Source: Sphingorhabdus sp. M41
GTDB lineage: Bacteria; Pseudomonadota; Alphaproteobacteria; Sphingomonadales; Sphingomonadaceae
Direction of reading: 5' to 3'
DNA length: 64,000 bases
Assembly: GCF_001586275.1 (NCBI RefSeq)
Contig: NZ_CP014545.1
Location: forward strand, 1,576,501-1,640,500
The position numbers and the translations under genes were made by a program. Positions 56,654 to 64,000 of the stretch are shown here, piece after piece. Under the pieces are notes generated by a model. The model did no database searches. It saw nothing but the letters and a program-made list of their open reading frames with translations, and was not told where the DNA came from. Position 1 is the stretch's first letter, and every line of letters begins with the position of its first letter.

Positions 56654-56846
56654 AAACAACTCCCGGGGCACAAAACAAGCCTGTTTAGACCGCAAATCTT
56701 AGGAATTTCTTAGCGGGTCAGGTGTTTAACGGAATATTCATGGCGTTCTTAAACTATTTCCGGAACATTCTTTGCTAATGGTCTCATTATATAACCACTG
56801 TGAATCTCAGAAGACGATCTGAAACCGAAAAAAGCGATTTACCAAT
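56654..56846. promoter_or_regulatory. Shared divergent promoter region with repeated GGAA-TTC sites
   Basis: This 193-base A+T-rich spacer separates the TpsB-like gene from the FecR-repeat gene and must hold both promoters. GGAATATTC (56731-56739) and GGAACATTC (56762-56770) are near-palindromic and lie 31 bases apart, about three helical turns. A weaker GGAATTTCT (56702-56710) lies 29 bases further left. They are plausible operators for a shared regulator, but this rests on three short matches. Confidence 0.4.
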
Positions 56847-58334
56847 ATGAAAAAATTTCTCTCGATTATTGCCCTCATGACGGCAGGGACAGCTCATGCA
56901 GAAGCCCCGCAATGGAAACTTTCTGAAAGTGCCGGGACCGTCAATATACTGCGTTCCGGCGTATCACGAATTGCGATGAACGGCGGAAGCCTTGACGTCG
57001 GCGACGTTATTGCCACAGGTTATAAGAGTCGCGCAGTTTTGGTTCGCGGACAGGAATATGTTATTGTTTCACCAAACAGCCGTCTCAGGATAAGTGCGCC
57101 CAAGCAAAGTGGTGGTATCGTCCAGTTTTTTGAAGAAATCGGTAATGTCCTGTTTCGGATCGACAAAAAGGCAACGCCGCATTTCGGTGTAGAAACCCCA
57201 TATCTTGCGGCTGTGGTCAAGGGGACCACGTTCAGCGTGACCGTGACAGAAACCGGAACGGCGGTGCAGGTGACCGAGGGCGCTGTGCAAGTGTCGACTC
57301 TGGATGGTGGGGCGACTCAATTATTGTCACCCGGCATGATCGGGATGGTTAATCGGGACCAGCAATTCCGTCTGACTATCGCGGGCGCAGAATCCCGGAC
57401 GATTGATTCGCCCAATGCGCCAGCCAGCGGTAGAGATGAACCGGAAATTCTGAACGAAGAGGGTTCGAGCGAAATCGCTACCAGTTCTTTTGAAGGAACC
57501 ATAACCGCCCCTGTACTGGAGACTCCCGTTTCGCTCAGTGGTTTGACTGGTGGTCTGGTCAGCAACGGTGGATCTTCGCTTGATACAGCAAGAATGGCGG
57601 CATCGAACTCTGCAATTCCCAGCTTTGCCGAAAAAAATGGTGGTTTGAATAATAGCAATCCAGGCGCTGTTGGAAACGGCAATGGCAATCCGTTCGGCGG
57701 TGAAAACAATCGCGCTAACAGCAATGCCGGTGGTAATGGCAACGGAAATGCCAACGGCAATGGCAATGGCAATGCTGGTGGTAATGGCAACGGAAATGCC
57801 GGCGGTAATGACAATGGTAATGCTGGCAGCGATGGCAGCGGCAATGCTGGCGGCAACGGCAATGCTGGCGGCAATGGCAACGGCAATGCTGGCGGCAACG
57901 GCAATGCTGGCGGCGACGGCAACGGCAACGCTGGCGGCGACGGCAACGGCAATGCTGGCAGCGATGGCAGCGGCAATGCTGGCGGCGATGGGAGCGGCAA
58001 TGCTGGCGGCGACGGCAACGGCAATGCTGGCGGCAATGGCAATGGTAATGCTGGCAGCGATGGCAGCGGCAATGGCAACGGCAATGCTGGCGGTAATGCC
58101 AGCGGCAATGCTGGCGGCAACGGCAACGGAAATGCCGGCGGGAACGGCAACGGCAATGCTGGCGGTAATGGTGCTGCTGATACTACTGTTGACAGCAACG
58201 CAGGTGGCAACGTCAACGCTGGGATCACTATCGACAGTAACGCTGGCGGCAATGGCAATGGCAATGCTGGCGGCAATGGAAATGGCAATGCAGGCGGCAA
58301 TGCCGACGGTAACGTGAAAATTAAAGCCAAATAG
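56847..58334 (+). CDS. FecR-domain periplasmic or surface protein with Gly/Asn-rich octapeptide repeats
   Basis: A 495-residue secreted protein. The signal peptide is [19 protein letters not shown] FecR domain follows at about residues 40-160 ([37 protein letters not shown]), then a Ser/Glu-rich linker to about 290. Next come about 23 repeats of consensus N-A-G-G-N-G-N-G to residue 488, with a basic end NVKIKAK. The domain resembles signalling FecR but has no sigma-factor partner here. It lacks a TPS (hemagglutinin) domain, so it is not a standard partner for the adjacent transporter. It precedes the CHASE2-EAL gene by 121 bases. Confidence 0.85.
   Translation: MKKFLSIIALMTAGTAHAEAPQWKLSESAGTVNILRSGVSRIAMNGGSLDVGDVIATGYKSRAVLVRGQEYVIVSPNSRLRISAPKQSGGIVQFFEEIGNVLFRIDKKATPHFGVETPYLAAVVKGTTFSVTVTETGTAVQVTEGAVQVSTLDGGATQLLSPGMIGMVNRDQQFRLTIAGAESRTIDSPNAPASGRDEPEILNEEGSSEIATSSFEGTITAPVLETPVSLSGLTGGLVSNGGSSLDTARMAASNSAIPSFAEKNGGLNNSNPGAVGNGNGNPFGGENNRANSNAGGNGNGNANGNGNGNAGGNGNGNAGGNDNGNAGSDGSGNAGGNGNAGGNGNGNAGGNGNAGGDGNGNAGGDGNGNAGSDGSGNAGGDGSGNAGGDGNGNAGGNGNGNAGSDGSGNGNGNAGGNASGNAGGNGNGNAGGNGNGNAGGNGAADTTVDSNAGGNVNAGITIDSNAGGNGNGNAGGNGNGNAGGNADGNVKIKAK
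57723..58310 (+). repeat. Tandem 24-base repeats coding for Gly/Asn octapeptides
   Basis: About 23 in-frame units, mostly 24 bases (N-A-G-G-N-G-N-G), with six-residue (18-base) and longer variants. Units reading N-A-G-S-D-G-S-G recur at positions 5, 11 and 15, and the stretch carrying them looks duplicated. Two units near the end carry inserts ([17 protein letters not shown]). Synonymous differences (ggc/ggt/ggg; aat/aac) show that the tract is not freshly expanded. Confidence 0.9.
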
Positions 58335-58455
58335 CAGAGCAAGACTCCACCGCTGTTTAGATTCTACAAAAGCTCAGCCTCAGTTTGCGACTGCATTAAC
58401 GCAAAATAGATAGGTCTAGAGTAATAGGATCACCAACTGACGAGCGGAGATATCG

Positions 58456-60780
58456 TTGAAGACTGATTTTTCTTCTATCAGGGCAATCGCATTTAACCTC
58501 GCATTCTTGCCCTGGATATTGGCGCTAGCGGCTGGTCTTGCATTGGTTTCGGCCGACTTCGGTAACGATGTTGAAGAAAGATTGAGCAATCTGCGCGCTA
58601 ATGTGCTGGAAAAACCGGCATCTGGCCAAGTCGTTATCGTCGAAATTGATGCAATATCTCTTCAGCAACTGGATCGCTGGCCATGGCCACGCGCATATTA
58701 TGCCAAAGCGGTCGACAAGCTGAATGAAGCTGGCGCAACGCAGATCGCGTTCGATATAGATTTTTCATCCCGCTCCACCGAAACAGACGATCAGATTCTC
58801 GCAGATGCCTTTGAGAAATCCGATGCCACGATCATTCTCCCGACATTTCGGCAACGAGGGTCAACAGATCGAGGAGAATTTGTCGAAAGCCTGCCGAACA
58901 CCCTCTTTCGCCAAAATGCGTTTCTGGCTTCCGTGAATGTTTTTCCTGACAGTCGCGGTCAACTGAATGAATATAGCTATGGAACGACTACCGCGAACAC
59001 AACACGTCCATCGCTGGCTAGCATGGTCGCACAAGCCCGTGGCAATATCGGTCAAAAATTTGCGATCGATCAATCTATCGACCCCAACACAATTCCCCGA
59101 CTAAGCTTTGCAGAACTGATGGGCTCGACCGATCTCTCTCCGAAGTTAAGGGGTAAAACGGCGCTCATCGGAGCTACCGCCATAGAATTGGGTGATCGTT
59201 ACTCTACCAGTCGTTTTGGAGTGGTTCCCGGTGTCGTCATCCAGGCGATGGCGAGTGAAACGTTGATCCAGAGAACGAATTTGCACGACCTTGGGAAATT
59301 TCCGGCGTTGATATTTTCGGCCATCTTGATGTTGGCCTGTACAGCATCTCGCAGAATCTCTTCCCCCGGTCTCATCGGAATCGCCTTTTCAGCCATTATA
59401 GCGCTGGTGGCACTCCTGTTGCTGATTGAATATTTGAGCTTTTTCACATTTTCTAACGTGCCGGCCTTTTTCTTCCTGACCGTATTTATGCTGTCGCAAA
59501 AGTTGCTGACGACGACAACGGCTCTAAAGACCAGCCAATATGTAAGTGAAATCAGCGGACTGCCTAACGAGGCGGCGTTACTGAAGATTCTAGCCACGAA
59601 AGGTTCCGGCTATATTGCCACGGCCCGACTGGCAGACTTCCGCGAATTGCTTGTGTTGACCAGTAGGGAATCTCGTAGCGTTCTGTTCCAGAATATCGCC
59701 AGCCGACTGAATTTTCTGGCCCGGGATGAGTGCATTTATCATGTCGATTCAGACATGGTCGCATGGATTGTGAGGCATGAATATACTGACGATATTCCGG
59801 GCCATTTCGACACCGCAACTGCACTGCTCCAGGCCCCCGTCATGGCAGGAGACACCAAGATCAAGATAGATGCGACTTTCGGTATCAGCGGTGACTCTCT
59901 GGACAAGTCCAAAATCGCATCGGAAAAGGCACTCGCCAACGGGACGAAATGGTCATGGCACGATTCCGAATTTGACCATGCCATTGGTCAAAAGCACAAT
60001 CTGCTGATGGAACTGGATCAGGCTATCGAGGACGGTAATCTTGGTGTGGTTTATCAACCCAAATGGGACCTTTTGGCAAATCGGCTCGACGGCGCAGAAG
60101 CTCTGGTTCGTTGGGACCATCCCGACCGTGGCACGATAAGTCCGGCAATATTCATTCCCCTGCTAGAAAAAGCCGGCCGCATCGACGGACTGACATTTCA
60201 CGTTTTGCAACGCGCACTGGATGATTTGACCAAGTGGGGAGAACGACGCCCCGGGCTGACCTGCTCCGTCAATATTTCTGCCAAGCTGCTGGGTGACAAG
60301 GCCTTTGTGCACAGGGCAATTGTCATGGTGGAAGAAGCAGATGTCGATAATGTTCAGATTGTTTTCGAAGTCACTGAAACAGCAACGCTCGCGGACCCGG
60401 AACGATCTGCATTGGCACTGAAACTCATTCAGAATGCGGGTATAAGAGTGTCCATTGATGACTATGGAACCGGTCAGTCGACCATGAGCTATTTGCAGCG
60501 CCTGCCAGTCAGCGAAATCAAGCTGGATCAAAGCTTCGTGAAAACAATGACCACTGACAGCGCCAACCGGGTCATGGTCAAATCCACCATCAAAATGGCT
60601 CATGCTCTCGGCTATAAAATTGTCGCAGAAGGAATTGAGGACCAGCCGTGCTTGGAATTGCTGACCCGATACGGGTGCGATATCGGCCAGGGCTGGCATA
60701 TATCCAAACCGGTCACGCCCGAAGTATTTGAAACTGACTGGCTGGACAGCGCATTTGAAGAGGCGCGCTTGTCGGCCTGA
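58456..60780 (+). CDS. CHASE2-EAL c-di-GMP phosphodiesterase with degenerate GGDEF
   Basis: A 774-residue membrane signalling protein. Helix 1 (residues 13-33) precedes a periplasmic CHASE2 sensor (about 36-280; DAISLQQLDRWPWPR and FDIDFSSRS are typical). Three helices follow (285-350), then a degenerate GGDEF domain (starts SGLPNEAALL; loop reads VDSDMV) and an EAL domain (from about 515). The EAL residues are all present: GAEALVRW, NIS, FEVTET, DDYGTG, IKLDQSF, EGIE and QGW. It should hydrolyse c-di-GMP. The TTG start has GGAG upstream. CHASE2 and FecR genes often neighbour each other in bacteria, as I recall, so the FecR protein may be its partner. Confidence 0.9.
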   Translation: MKTDFSSIRAIAFNLAFLPWILALAAGLALVSADFGNDVEERLSNLRANVLEKPASGQVVIVEIDAISLQQLDRWPWPRAYYAKAVDKLNEAGATQIAFDIDFSSRSTETDDQILADAFEKSDATIILPTFRQRGSTDRGEFVESLPNTLFRQNAFLASVNVFPDSRGQLNEYSYGTTTANTTRPSLASMVAQARGNIGQKFAIDQSIDPNTIPRLSFAELMGSTDLSPKLRGKTALIGATAIELGDRYSTSRFGVVPGVVIQAMASETLIQRTNLHDLGKFPALIFSAILMLACTASRRISSPGLIGIAFSAIIALVALLLLIEYLSFFTFSNVPAFFFLTVFMLSQKLLTTTTALKTSQYVSEISGLPNEAALLKILATKGSGYIATARLADFRELLVLTSRESRSVLFQNIASRLNFLARDECIYHVDSDMVAWIVRHEYTDDIPGHFDTATALLQAPVMAGDTKIKIDATFGISGDSLDKSKIASEKALANGTKWSWHDSEFDHAIGQKHNLLMELDQAIEDGNLGVVYQPKWDLLANRLDGAEALVRWDHPDRGTISPAIFIPLLEKAGRIDGLTFHVLQRALDDLTKWGERRPGLTCSVNISAKLLGDKAFVHRAIVMVEEADVDNVQIVFEVTETATLADPERSALALKLIQNAGIRVSIDDYGTGQSTMSYLQRLPVSEIKLDQSFVKTMTTDSANRVMVKSTIKMAHALGYKIVAEGIEDQPCLELLTRYGCDIGQGWHISKPVTPEVFETDWLDSAFEEARLSA

Positions 60781-60820
60781 TTGAAGTTTCCCGAAGAAAG
60801 GTGGAGTCCGTGTGTCTCTG

Positions 60821-62095
60821 CTATCGGACGAGGAGCACCCTCAGATCATTGACATTGGTTCCCGAAGGACCAGTCATCAGCAAGCCATCGGCATTTTCAA
60901 AGGCCAGATAGCTGTTGTCGCTGTTCAGCAGCCGCAGTGCTTGCTCGCTGCCACCCATGGCGGCCAATATACCGGGCCACAGGAATGCGCCGGCATTGTC
61001 TTCTGATCCGTCTATGCCATCGCTGTCTGCTGCGAAGCCGGAAATGTCAGATTCTCCTTCCAGCTCTAGTGCGCAGGCAAGCAGATAAGCCGTACATCGG
61101 CCGCCGCGGCCATCTTGATTGCGGACCGTGACTGTTGCCTCTCCACCGGAAATCAAAGCCAACTTTCGGCCGGTTGCTTTTAAAGCAAGCGCTTGTCTCG
61201 CGTGCTCCCTTCCTAGCTCCAGAGCATCGCCTTCCAGCGCGTCACCGAGCATGATCACTTCATAGCCGATCGCTTGACAGGCCGTTGCTGCGGCCGCGCA
61301 CATATCGGCGGGCCGGGCACAAATCTCGGCCGTCGAGCGCTGCATTTTCGGGTCGCCGGATTTCGGTGTTTCGAGACGTTCGCTTTCCAGCTCCGACTTG
61401 ATAGAAGCGGGCAGGGCGATTCCATATTTTTCGACAATTGCCCGCGCGTCAGCACAAGTCGAGCTGTCGATCACAGTCGGCCCAGATCCGATCATTGCGA
61501 TGTCGTCTCCTGGGATATCCGATATCGCGATCATATGCGTAGCCGCTGGCCATGCTCGCGCAGCCAGACGGCCGCCCTTGATCGCGGAAAGATGCTTGCG
61601 GACGATATTCATTTCGCTAATGGGCGCGCCAGATCGCAGCAGAGCTCGTGTGACGTCCTGTTTCTCCTGCAGGGAAATACCTTCAGCCGGAGCCGGGAGC
61701 AGGGCGCTTGCGCCGCCTGACATAAAGACAAGCAGAAGATCGCCTTCTCCGAGTGCATCCGCTGCCGCCAGGGCGACCTGAGCAGCTTCCGCTCCGGCAG
61801 CATCCGGAACCGGGTGGGATGCTTCAACAACCTGTATATGACCCGGCGCACAACCGGCCTGAACATATCCTTTTCGGGTAACGATCAGACCATTGATTTG
61901 GTCGGGAAGGCGGTTCTGGATGGCTGCGACCATTTGAGTTGCCGCTTTCCCGACAGACAATAAATAGGTTTTTCCCGTGACCTGCGGCCAATCCAGATCG
62001 CGCATGGCATTTTCAGGCAGAGCCGGTGACAAGGCGCTTTCGTAAAGCTTCTTTAAAAAAGCTTTTATTGACTCGGGATTTGTTGTTTGATGCAC
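60821..62095 (-). CDS. Glycerate kinase (MOFRL/GckA type)
   Basis: Class II glycerate 2-kinase family, 424 residues from GTG 62095, a normal length; ATG 62161 or 62182 would add 22-29 residues that overlap the divergent gene. An N-terminal DUF4147 domain (LLSVGKAATQMV; VFMSGGASALLPAPAEG; SGAPISEMNIVRKHLS) and the C-terminal MOFRL domain (LALISGGEATVTV; FAADSDGIDGSEDNAGA) are clear. It phosphorylates D-glycerate, probably to 2-phosphoglycerate. It is divergent from a GH13_18 phosphorylase whose likely product is glycerate. No obvious ribosome site marks the start. Confidence 0.88.
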   Translation of the reverse strand: MHQTTNPESIKAFLKKLYESALSPALPENAMRDLDWPQVTGKTYLLSVGKAATQMVAAIQNRLPDQINGLIVTRKGYVQAGCAPGHIQVVEASHPVPDAAGAEAAQVALAAADALGEGDLLLVFMSGGASALLPAPAEGISLQEKQDVTRALLRSGAPISEMNIVRKHLSAIKGGRLAARAWPAATHMIAISDIPGDDIAMIGSGPTVIDSSTCADARAIVEKYGIALPASIKSELESERLETPKSGDPKMQRSTAEICARPADMCAAAATACQAIGYEVIMLGDALEGDALELGREHARQALALKATGRKLALISGGEATVTVRNQDGRGGRCTAYLLACALELEGESDISGFAADSDGIDGSEDNAGAFLWPGILAAMGGSEQALRLLNSDNSYLAFENADGLLMTGPSGTNVNDLRVLLVR

Positions 62096-62159
62096 TGCAC
62101 AATAAGGGCCCGATTGTTTCGCCGGGGTCAAGAAGATTTTCGGAGTGATATACCAAATC

Positions 62160-63917
62160 ATGAAAGATCGCGCCACAATCACCCATCTTCTGCAACGCCT
62201 GTCAGCGCATTTGGAGGCTGTTTACCCTGATCAGGATTGCGATGCGCTTGCAGAGCGTATCGTCAATCTGTTCTGGCCCGAAAAAGGCAAGATGATCAAG
62301 CGCAGGAAAATTGCCAACAAGCATTTATGGGATGAGAGCGACATCGCGCTTATCACTTATGGTGGAACCATCCGGTCGGATGGAGAACGCCCGCTGCAGA
62401 CTTTGCACCGTTTTTTAAACCAACATATCGGTCAGACAATCGGTGCTGTACATATCCTGCCCTTTTTCCCTTATAGTTCGGATGACGGTTTCGGGGTGAT
62501 CGACTATTTGCAGGTTGATGATGCGCTTGGCGAATGGTCCGATATCGAGGCGATCGCCGACGACTATAGGCTCATGGCTGATCTCGTTATCAATCACGGG
62601 TCGAGCAAATCCGTTTGGTTCCAGCAATTTCTATCCGACGAAGCGCCGGGCAAGGACTATTATTATACCGCTGATCCCACGGCCGATCTGGGTGAGGTGG
62701 TGCGTCCCCGGTCGCACCCCTTGCTCACGCCGTTCCGGACGGCTGCGGGGGACCGCCACGTCTGGAGCACATTCAGTACGGATCAGGTCGATTTTGATTT
62801 CACCAATCCGGAAGTGTTGCTTGAGTTTATCAAGATTATAGCGGCCTATATCGACCATGGGGTGCGGATATTCCGGCTGGATGCCGTTGCTTTTCTATGG
62901 AAGAAAATAGGCACGCCTTCGATCAACCTGGATGAAACCCACGAGATCATCCGGCTGTTGCGTACACTGATGGACCATCACGCAGAAACGCTGATCATCA
63001 TAACCGAAACCAATATCCCCAATCATGAGAACCTGACCTATTTCGGTAATCAGAATGAAGCGCATGTGATCTATAATTTCTCGTTGCCGCCGCTGCTCAC
63101 TCACGCACTGCTGACCGGCAACGCCCTTTATTTGAAACGATTGACCCGAAGCAATCCGCCCGCCCTGACCGGCTGCACCTATCTCAATTTCACTGCCAGC
63201 CACGACGGGATCGGGCTGCGTCCAACGGAAGGTGCCTTGCCGCAAGGCGAAGTCGACCAGATGCTGGCCACCATTCAGAGCTTTGGTGGGCGGGTTTCAA
63301 TGCGGCGAGGGCCGGGCGGCACGGAAAAACCCTATGAGATGAATATCTCCTATTTCGAAGCAATGCAGGGGACCCTGGACGGACCGGACGAACATCAAAT
63401 CGATCGTTTCATGGCGGCCATGGCGATCATGTTGGCGCTAGAGGGCATACCCGCCATTTACATTCACAGCCTCTTGGCAACGCCGAACGGCTATGAGGAG
63501 GTCAATCTGACTGGCCACAACCGGTCGATTAACCGATGCCTGGTCGACTATGATGAAATCTGCCAGAAACTGGCGGACCCGAAAACCGTCGAGGCGGAAG
63601 TTTTTACGCGTCTGCTTTCGCTTGTTGATTTGCGCAAGAAACAGCAGGCTTTCCATCCTAATGCGGTGCAATTCACGCTGGCTCTGCCGGAAGGGCTGTT
63701 CGGGATCTGGCGGCAAAGCCAGGAACGCAAGCAGAGCATTTTCGCCATCACCAACGTGACCAAGGACGAAAAGACGATATCATTGGCAGACATAAATCTG
63801 ATAGCCGGTGATAAATGGTGGGACCTGATTTCCGGCGATATTATCAGCGATATCGAAGGGGATTATTGCCTGGCCCCCTATCAAACCATCTGGATAAGCA
63901 ATGTAGCACCAAGATAG
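62160..63917 (+). CDS. GH13_18 sugar phosphorylase, probably glucosylglycerate phosphorylase
   Basis: Amylase-fold phosphorylase of 585 residues (590 if the GTG at 62145 is used). The nucleophile region is IFRLDAVAFLW near residue 245, acid/base ITETNIPNH near 280, and the third acidic residue lies in ASHDGIGLRP near 350. Also typical is RRGPGGTEKPYEMNISYFEAM (begins near residue 381). This is the sucrose-phosphorylase subfamily that includes glucosylglycerate phosphorylase (YcjM type). The divergent glycerate kinase favours glucosylglycerate over sucrose: the products would be glucose-1-phosphate and glycerate. Sequence alone does not prove the substrate. Confidence 0.8.
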   Translation: MKDRATITHLLQRLSAHLEAVYPDQDCDALAERIVNLFWPEKGKMIKRRKIANKHLWDESDIALITYGGTIRSDGERPLQTLHRFLNQHIGQTIGAVHILPFFPYSSDDGFGVIDYLQVDDALGEWSDIEAIADDYRLMADLVINHGSSKSVWFQQFLSDEAPGKDYYYTADPTADLGEVVRPRSHPLLTPFRTAAGDRHVWSTFSTDQVDFDFTNPEVLLEFIKIIAAYIDHGVRIFRLDAVAFLWKKIGTPSINLDETHEIIRLLRTLMDHHAETLIIITETNIPNHENLTYFGNQNEAHVIYNFSLPPLLTHALLTGNALYLKRLTRSNPPALTGCTYLNFTASHDGIGLRPTEGALPQGEVDQMLATIQSFGGRVSMRRGPGGTEKPYEMNISYFEAMQGTLDGPDEHQIDRFMAAMAIMLALEGIPAIYIHSLLATPNGYEEVNLTGHNRSINRCLVDYDEICQKLADPKTVEAEVFTRLLSLVDLRKKQQAFHPNAVQFTLALPEGLFGIWRQSQERKQSIFAITNVTKDEKTISLADINLIAGDKWWDLISGDIISDIEGDYCLAPYQTIWISNVAPR

Positions 63918-63919
63918 CG

Positions 63920-64000
63920 CTAATCTTCATTGTCCAGCCGCACTGCTTCCTTGAAGCGGTCGGTAAAATCCGGAATCGCGCTGTTGATCCGGTTCCAGTT
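63920..64000 (-). CDS. C-terminal end of an unidentified gene (partial)
   Basis: An open minus-strand frame enters from the right edge and ends in TAG at 63920-63922; the visible 26 residues read NWNRINSAIPDFTDRFKEAV then RLDNED. The family cannot be named from this. It converges on the phosphorylase gene with a two-base gap, and its tail suggests an enzyme or regulator rather than a membrane protein. A gene for glucosylglycerate synthesis or uptake would fit the context but is only a guess. Confidence 0.55.
   Translation of the reverse strand, partial: NWNRINSAIPDFTDRFKEAVRLDNED

Noticed and set aside
57723-58310. Possible CRISPR array
   Set aside because: Units are contiguous 24-base coding repeats without unique spacers, in frame with a secreted protein.
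57723-58310. RTX calcium-binding repeats
   Set aside because: The consensus GGxGxDxUx needs an aliphatic residue and an Asp in each unit; most units here have neither.
57317-58342. 341-codon minus-strand frame of Pro/Leu repeats opposite the FecR-repeat gene
   Set aside because: It is the antisense of the Gly/Asn repeats; low-complexity repeats keep all frames open. The plus frame has a signal peptide, a FecR domain and a normal start.

Overview
The window reads as one contiguous stretch of chromosome from an alphaproteobacterium, most likely a marine or aquatic member of the Sphingomonadales (Sphingorhabdus/Sphingopyxis/Parasphingorhabdus type). This is inferred from overall protein character: an ALA-synthase HemA, PhaR, DUF465, a large TonB-dependent receptor, MASE1 and CHASE2 c-di-GMP proteins and DUF808. 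Moderately high G+C and many 4-bp start/stop overlaps fit as well. No rRNA, tRNA, prophage, IS element or CRISPR array was recognised. Gene content is dense and mostly housekeeping.

Layout. 1-6.4 kb: ispE (only the first base of its start codon seems to lie outside), an N-formylglutamate amidohydrolase-like gene, ilvD, a small lipoprotein, the NAD(P)HX repair enzyme and a RumA/RlmD-type RNA methyltransferase. 6.4-11.1 kb (minus): two tandem MAPEG membrane proteins, then a polyamine cluster (carboxy(nor)spermidine dehydrogenase, carboxy(nor)spermidine decarboxylase, ornithine decarboxylase). 11.2-19.2 kb: threonine/serine dehydratase, hemA, murI, plsY, dprA, topA. 19.3-26.8 kb: DUF465 protein, MASE1-GGDEF cyclase, lepB-rnc-era, pgi, glutathione reductase.

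26.9-38.6 kb is a propionyl-CoA to succinyl-CoA region: pccB, methylmalonyl-CoA epimerase, enoyl-CoA hydratase, methylmalonyl-CoA mutase, bioB, an LprI-like protein, pccA and an MFS transporter. Intergenic palindromic repeats and a GIY-YIG gene are interspersed. Biotin synthase beside a biotin-dependent carboxylase and a B12-dependent mutase makes a coherent propionate module. 38.6-49.3 kb: alr, phaR, an archaeal/eukaryotic-type proS, an A+T-rich orphan, rnr, peroxiredoxin, universal stress protein, then PDH E2, a thioesterase and lipoamide dehydrogenase.

49.3-64 kb is the accessory-looking part. It holds repeat-filled spacers, a class IV aminotransferase paired with a sulfotransferase-like protein, and a cobalamin-riboswitch operon (BtuB-like receptor plus an unknown small membrane protein). 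A divergent cluster follows: a TpsB-type outer-membrane transporter opposite a FecR-domain protein with about 23 Gly/Asn repeats and a CHASE2-EAL phosphodiesterase. Last come a glycerate kinase and a GH13_18 phosphorylase, probably for glucosylglycerate. The B12 operon may feed the mutase encoded 20 kb away. The TpsB/FecR-repeat/CHASE2-EAL cluster is the best candidate for an undescribed system.
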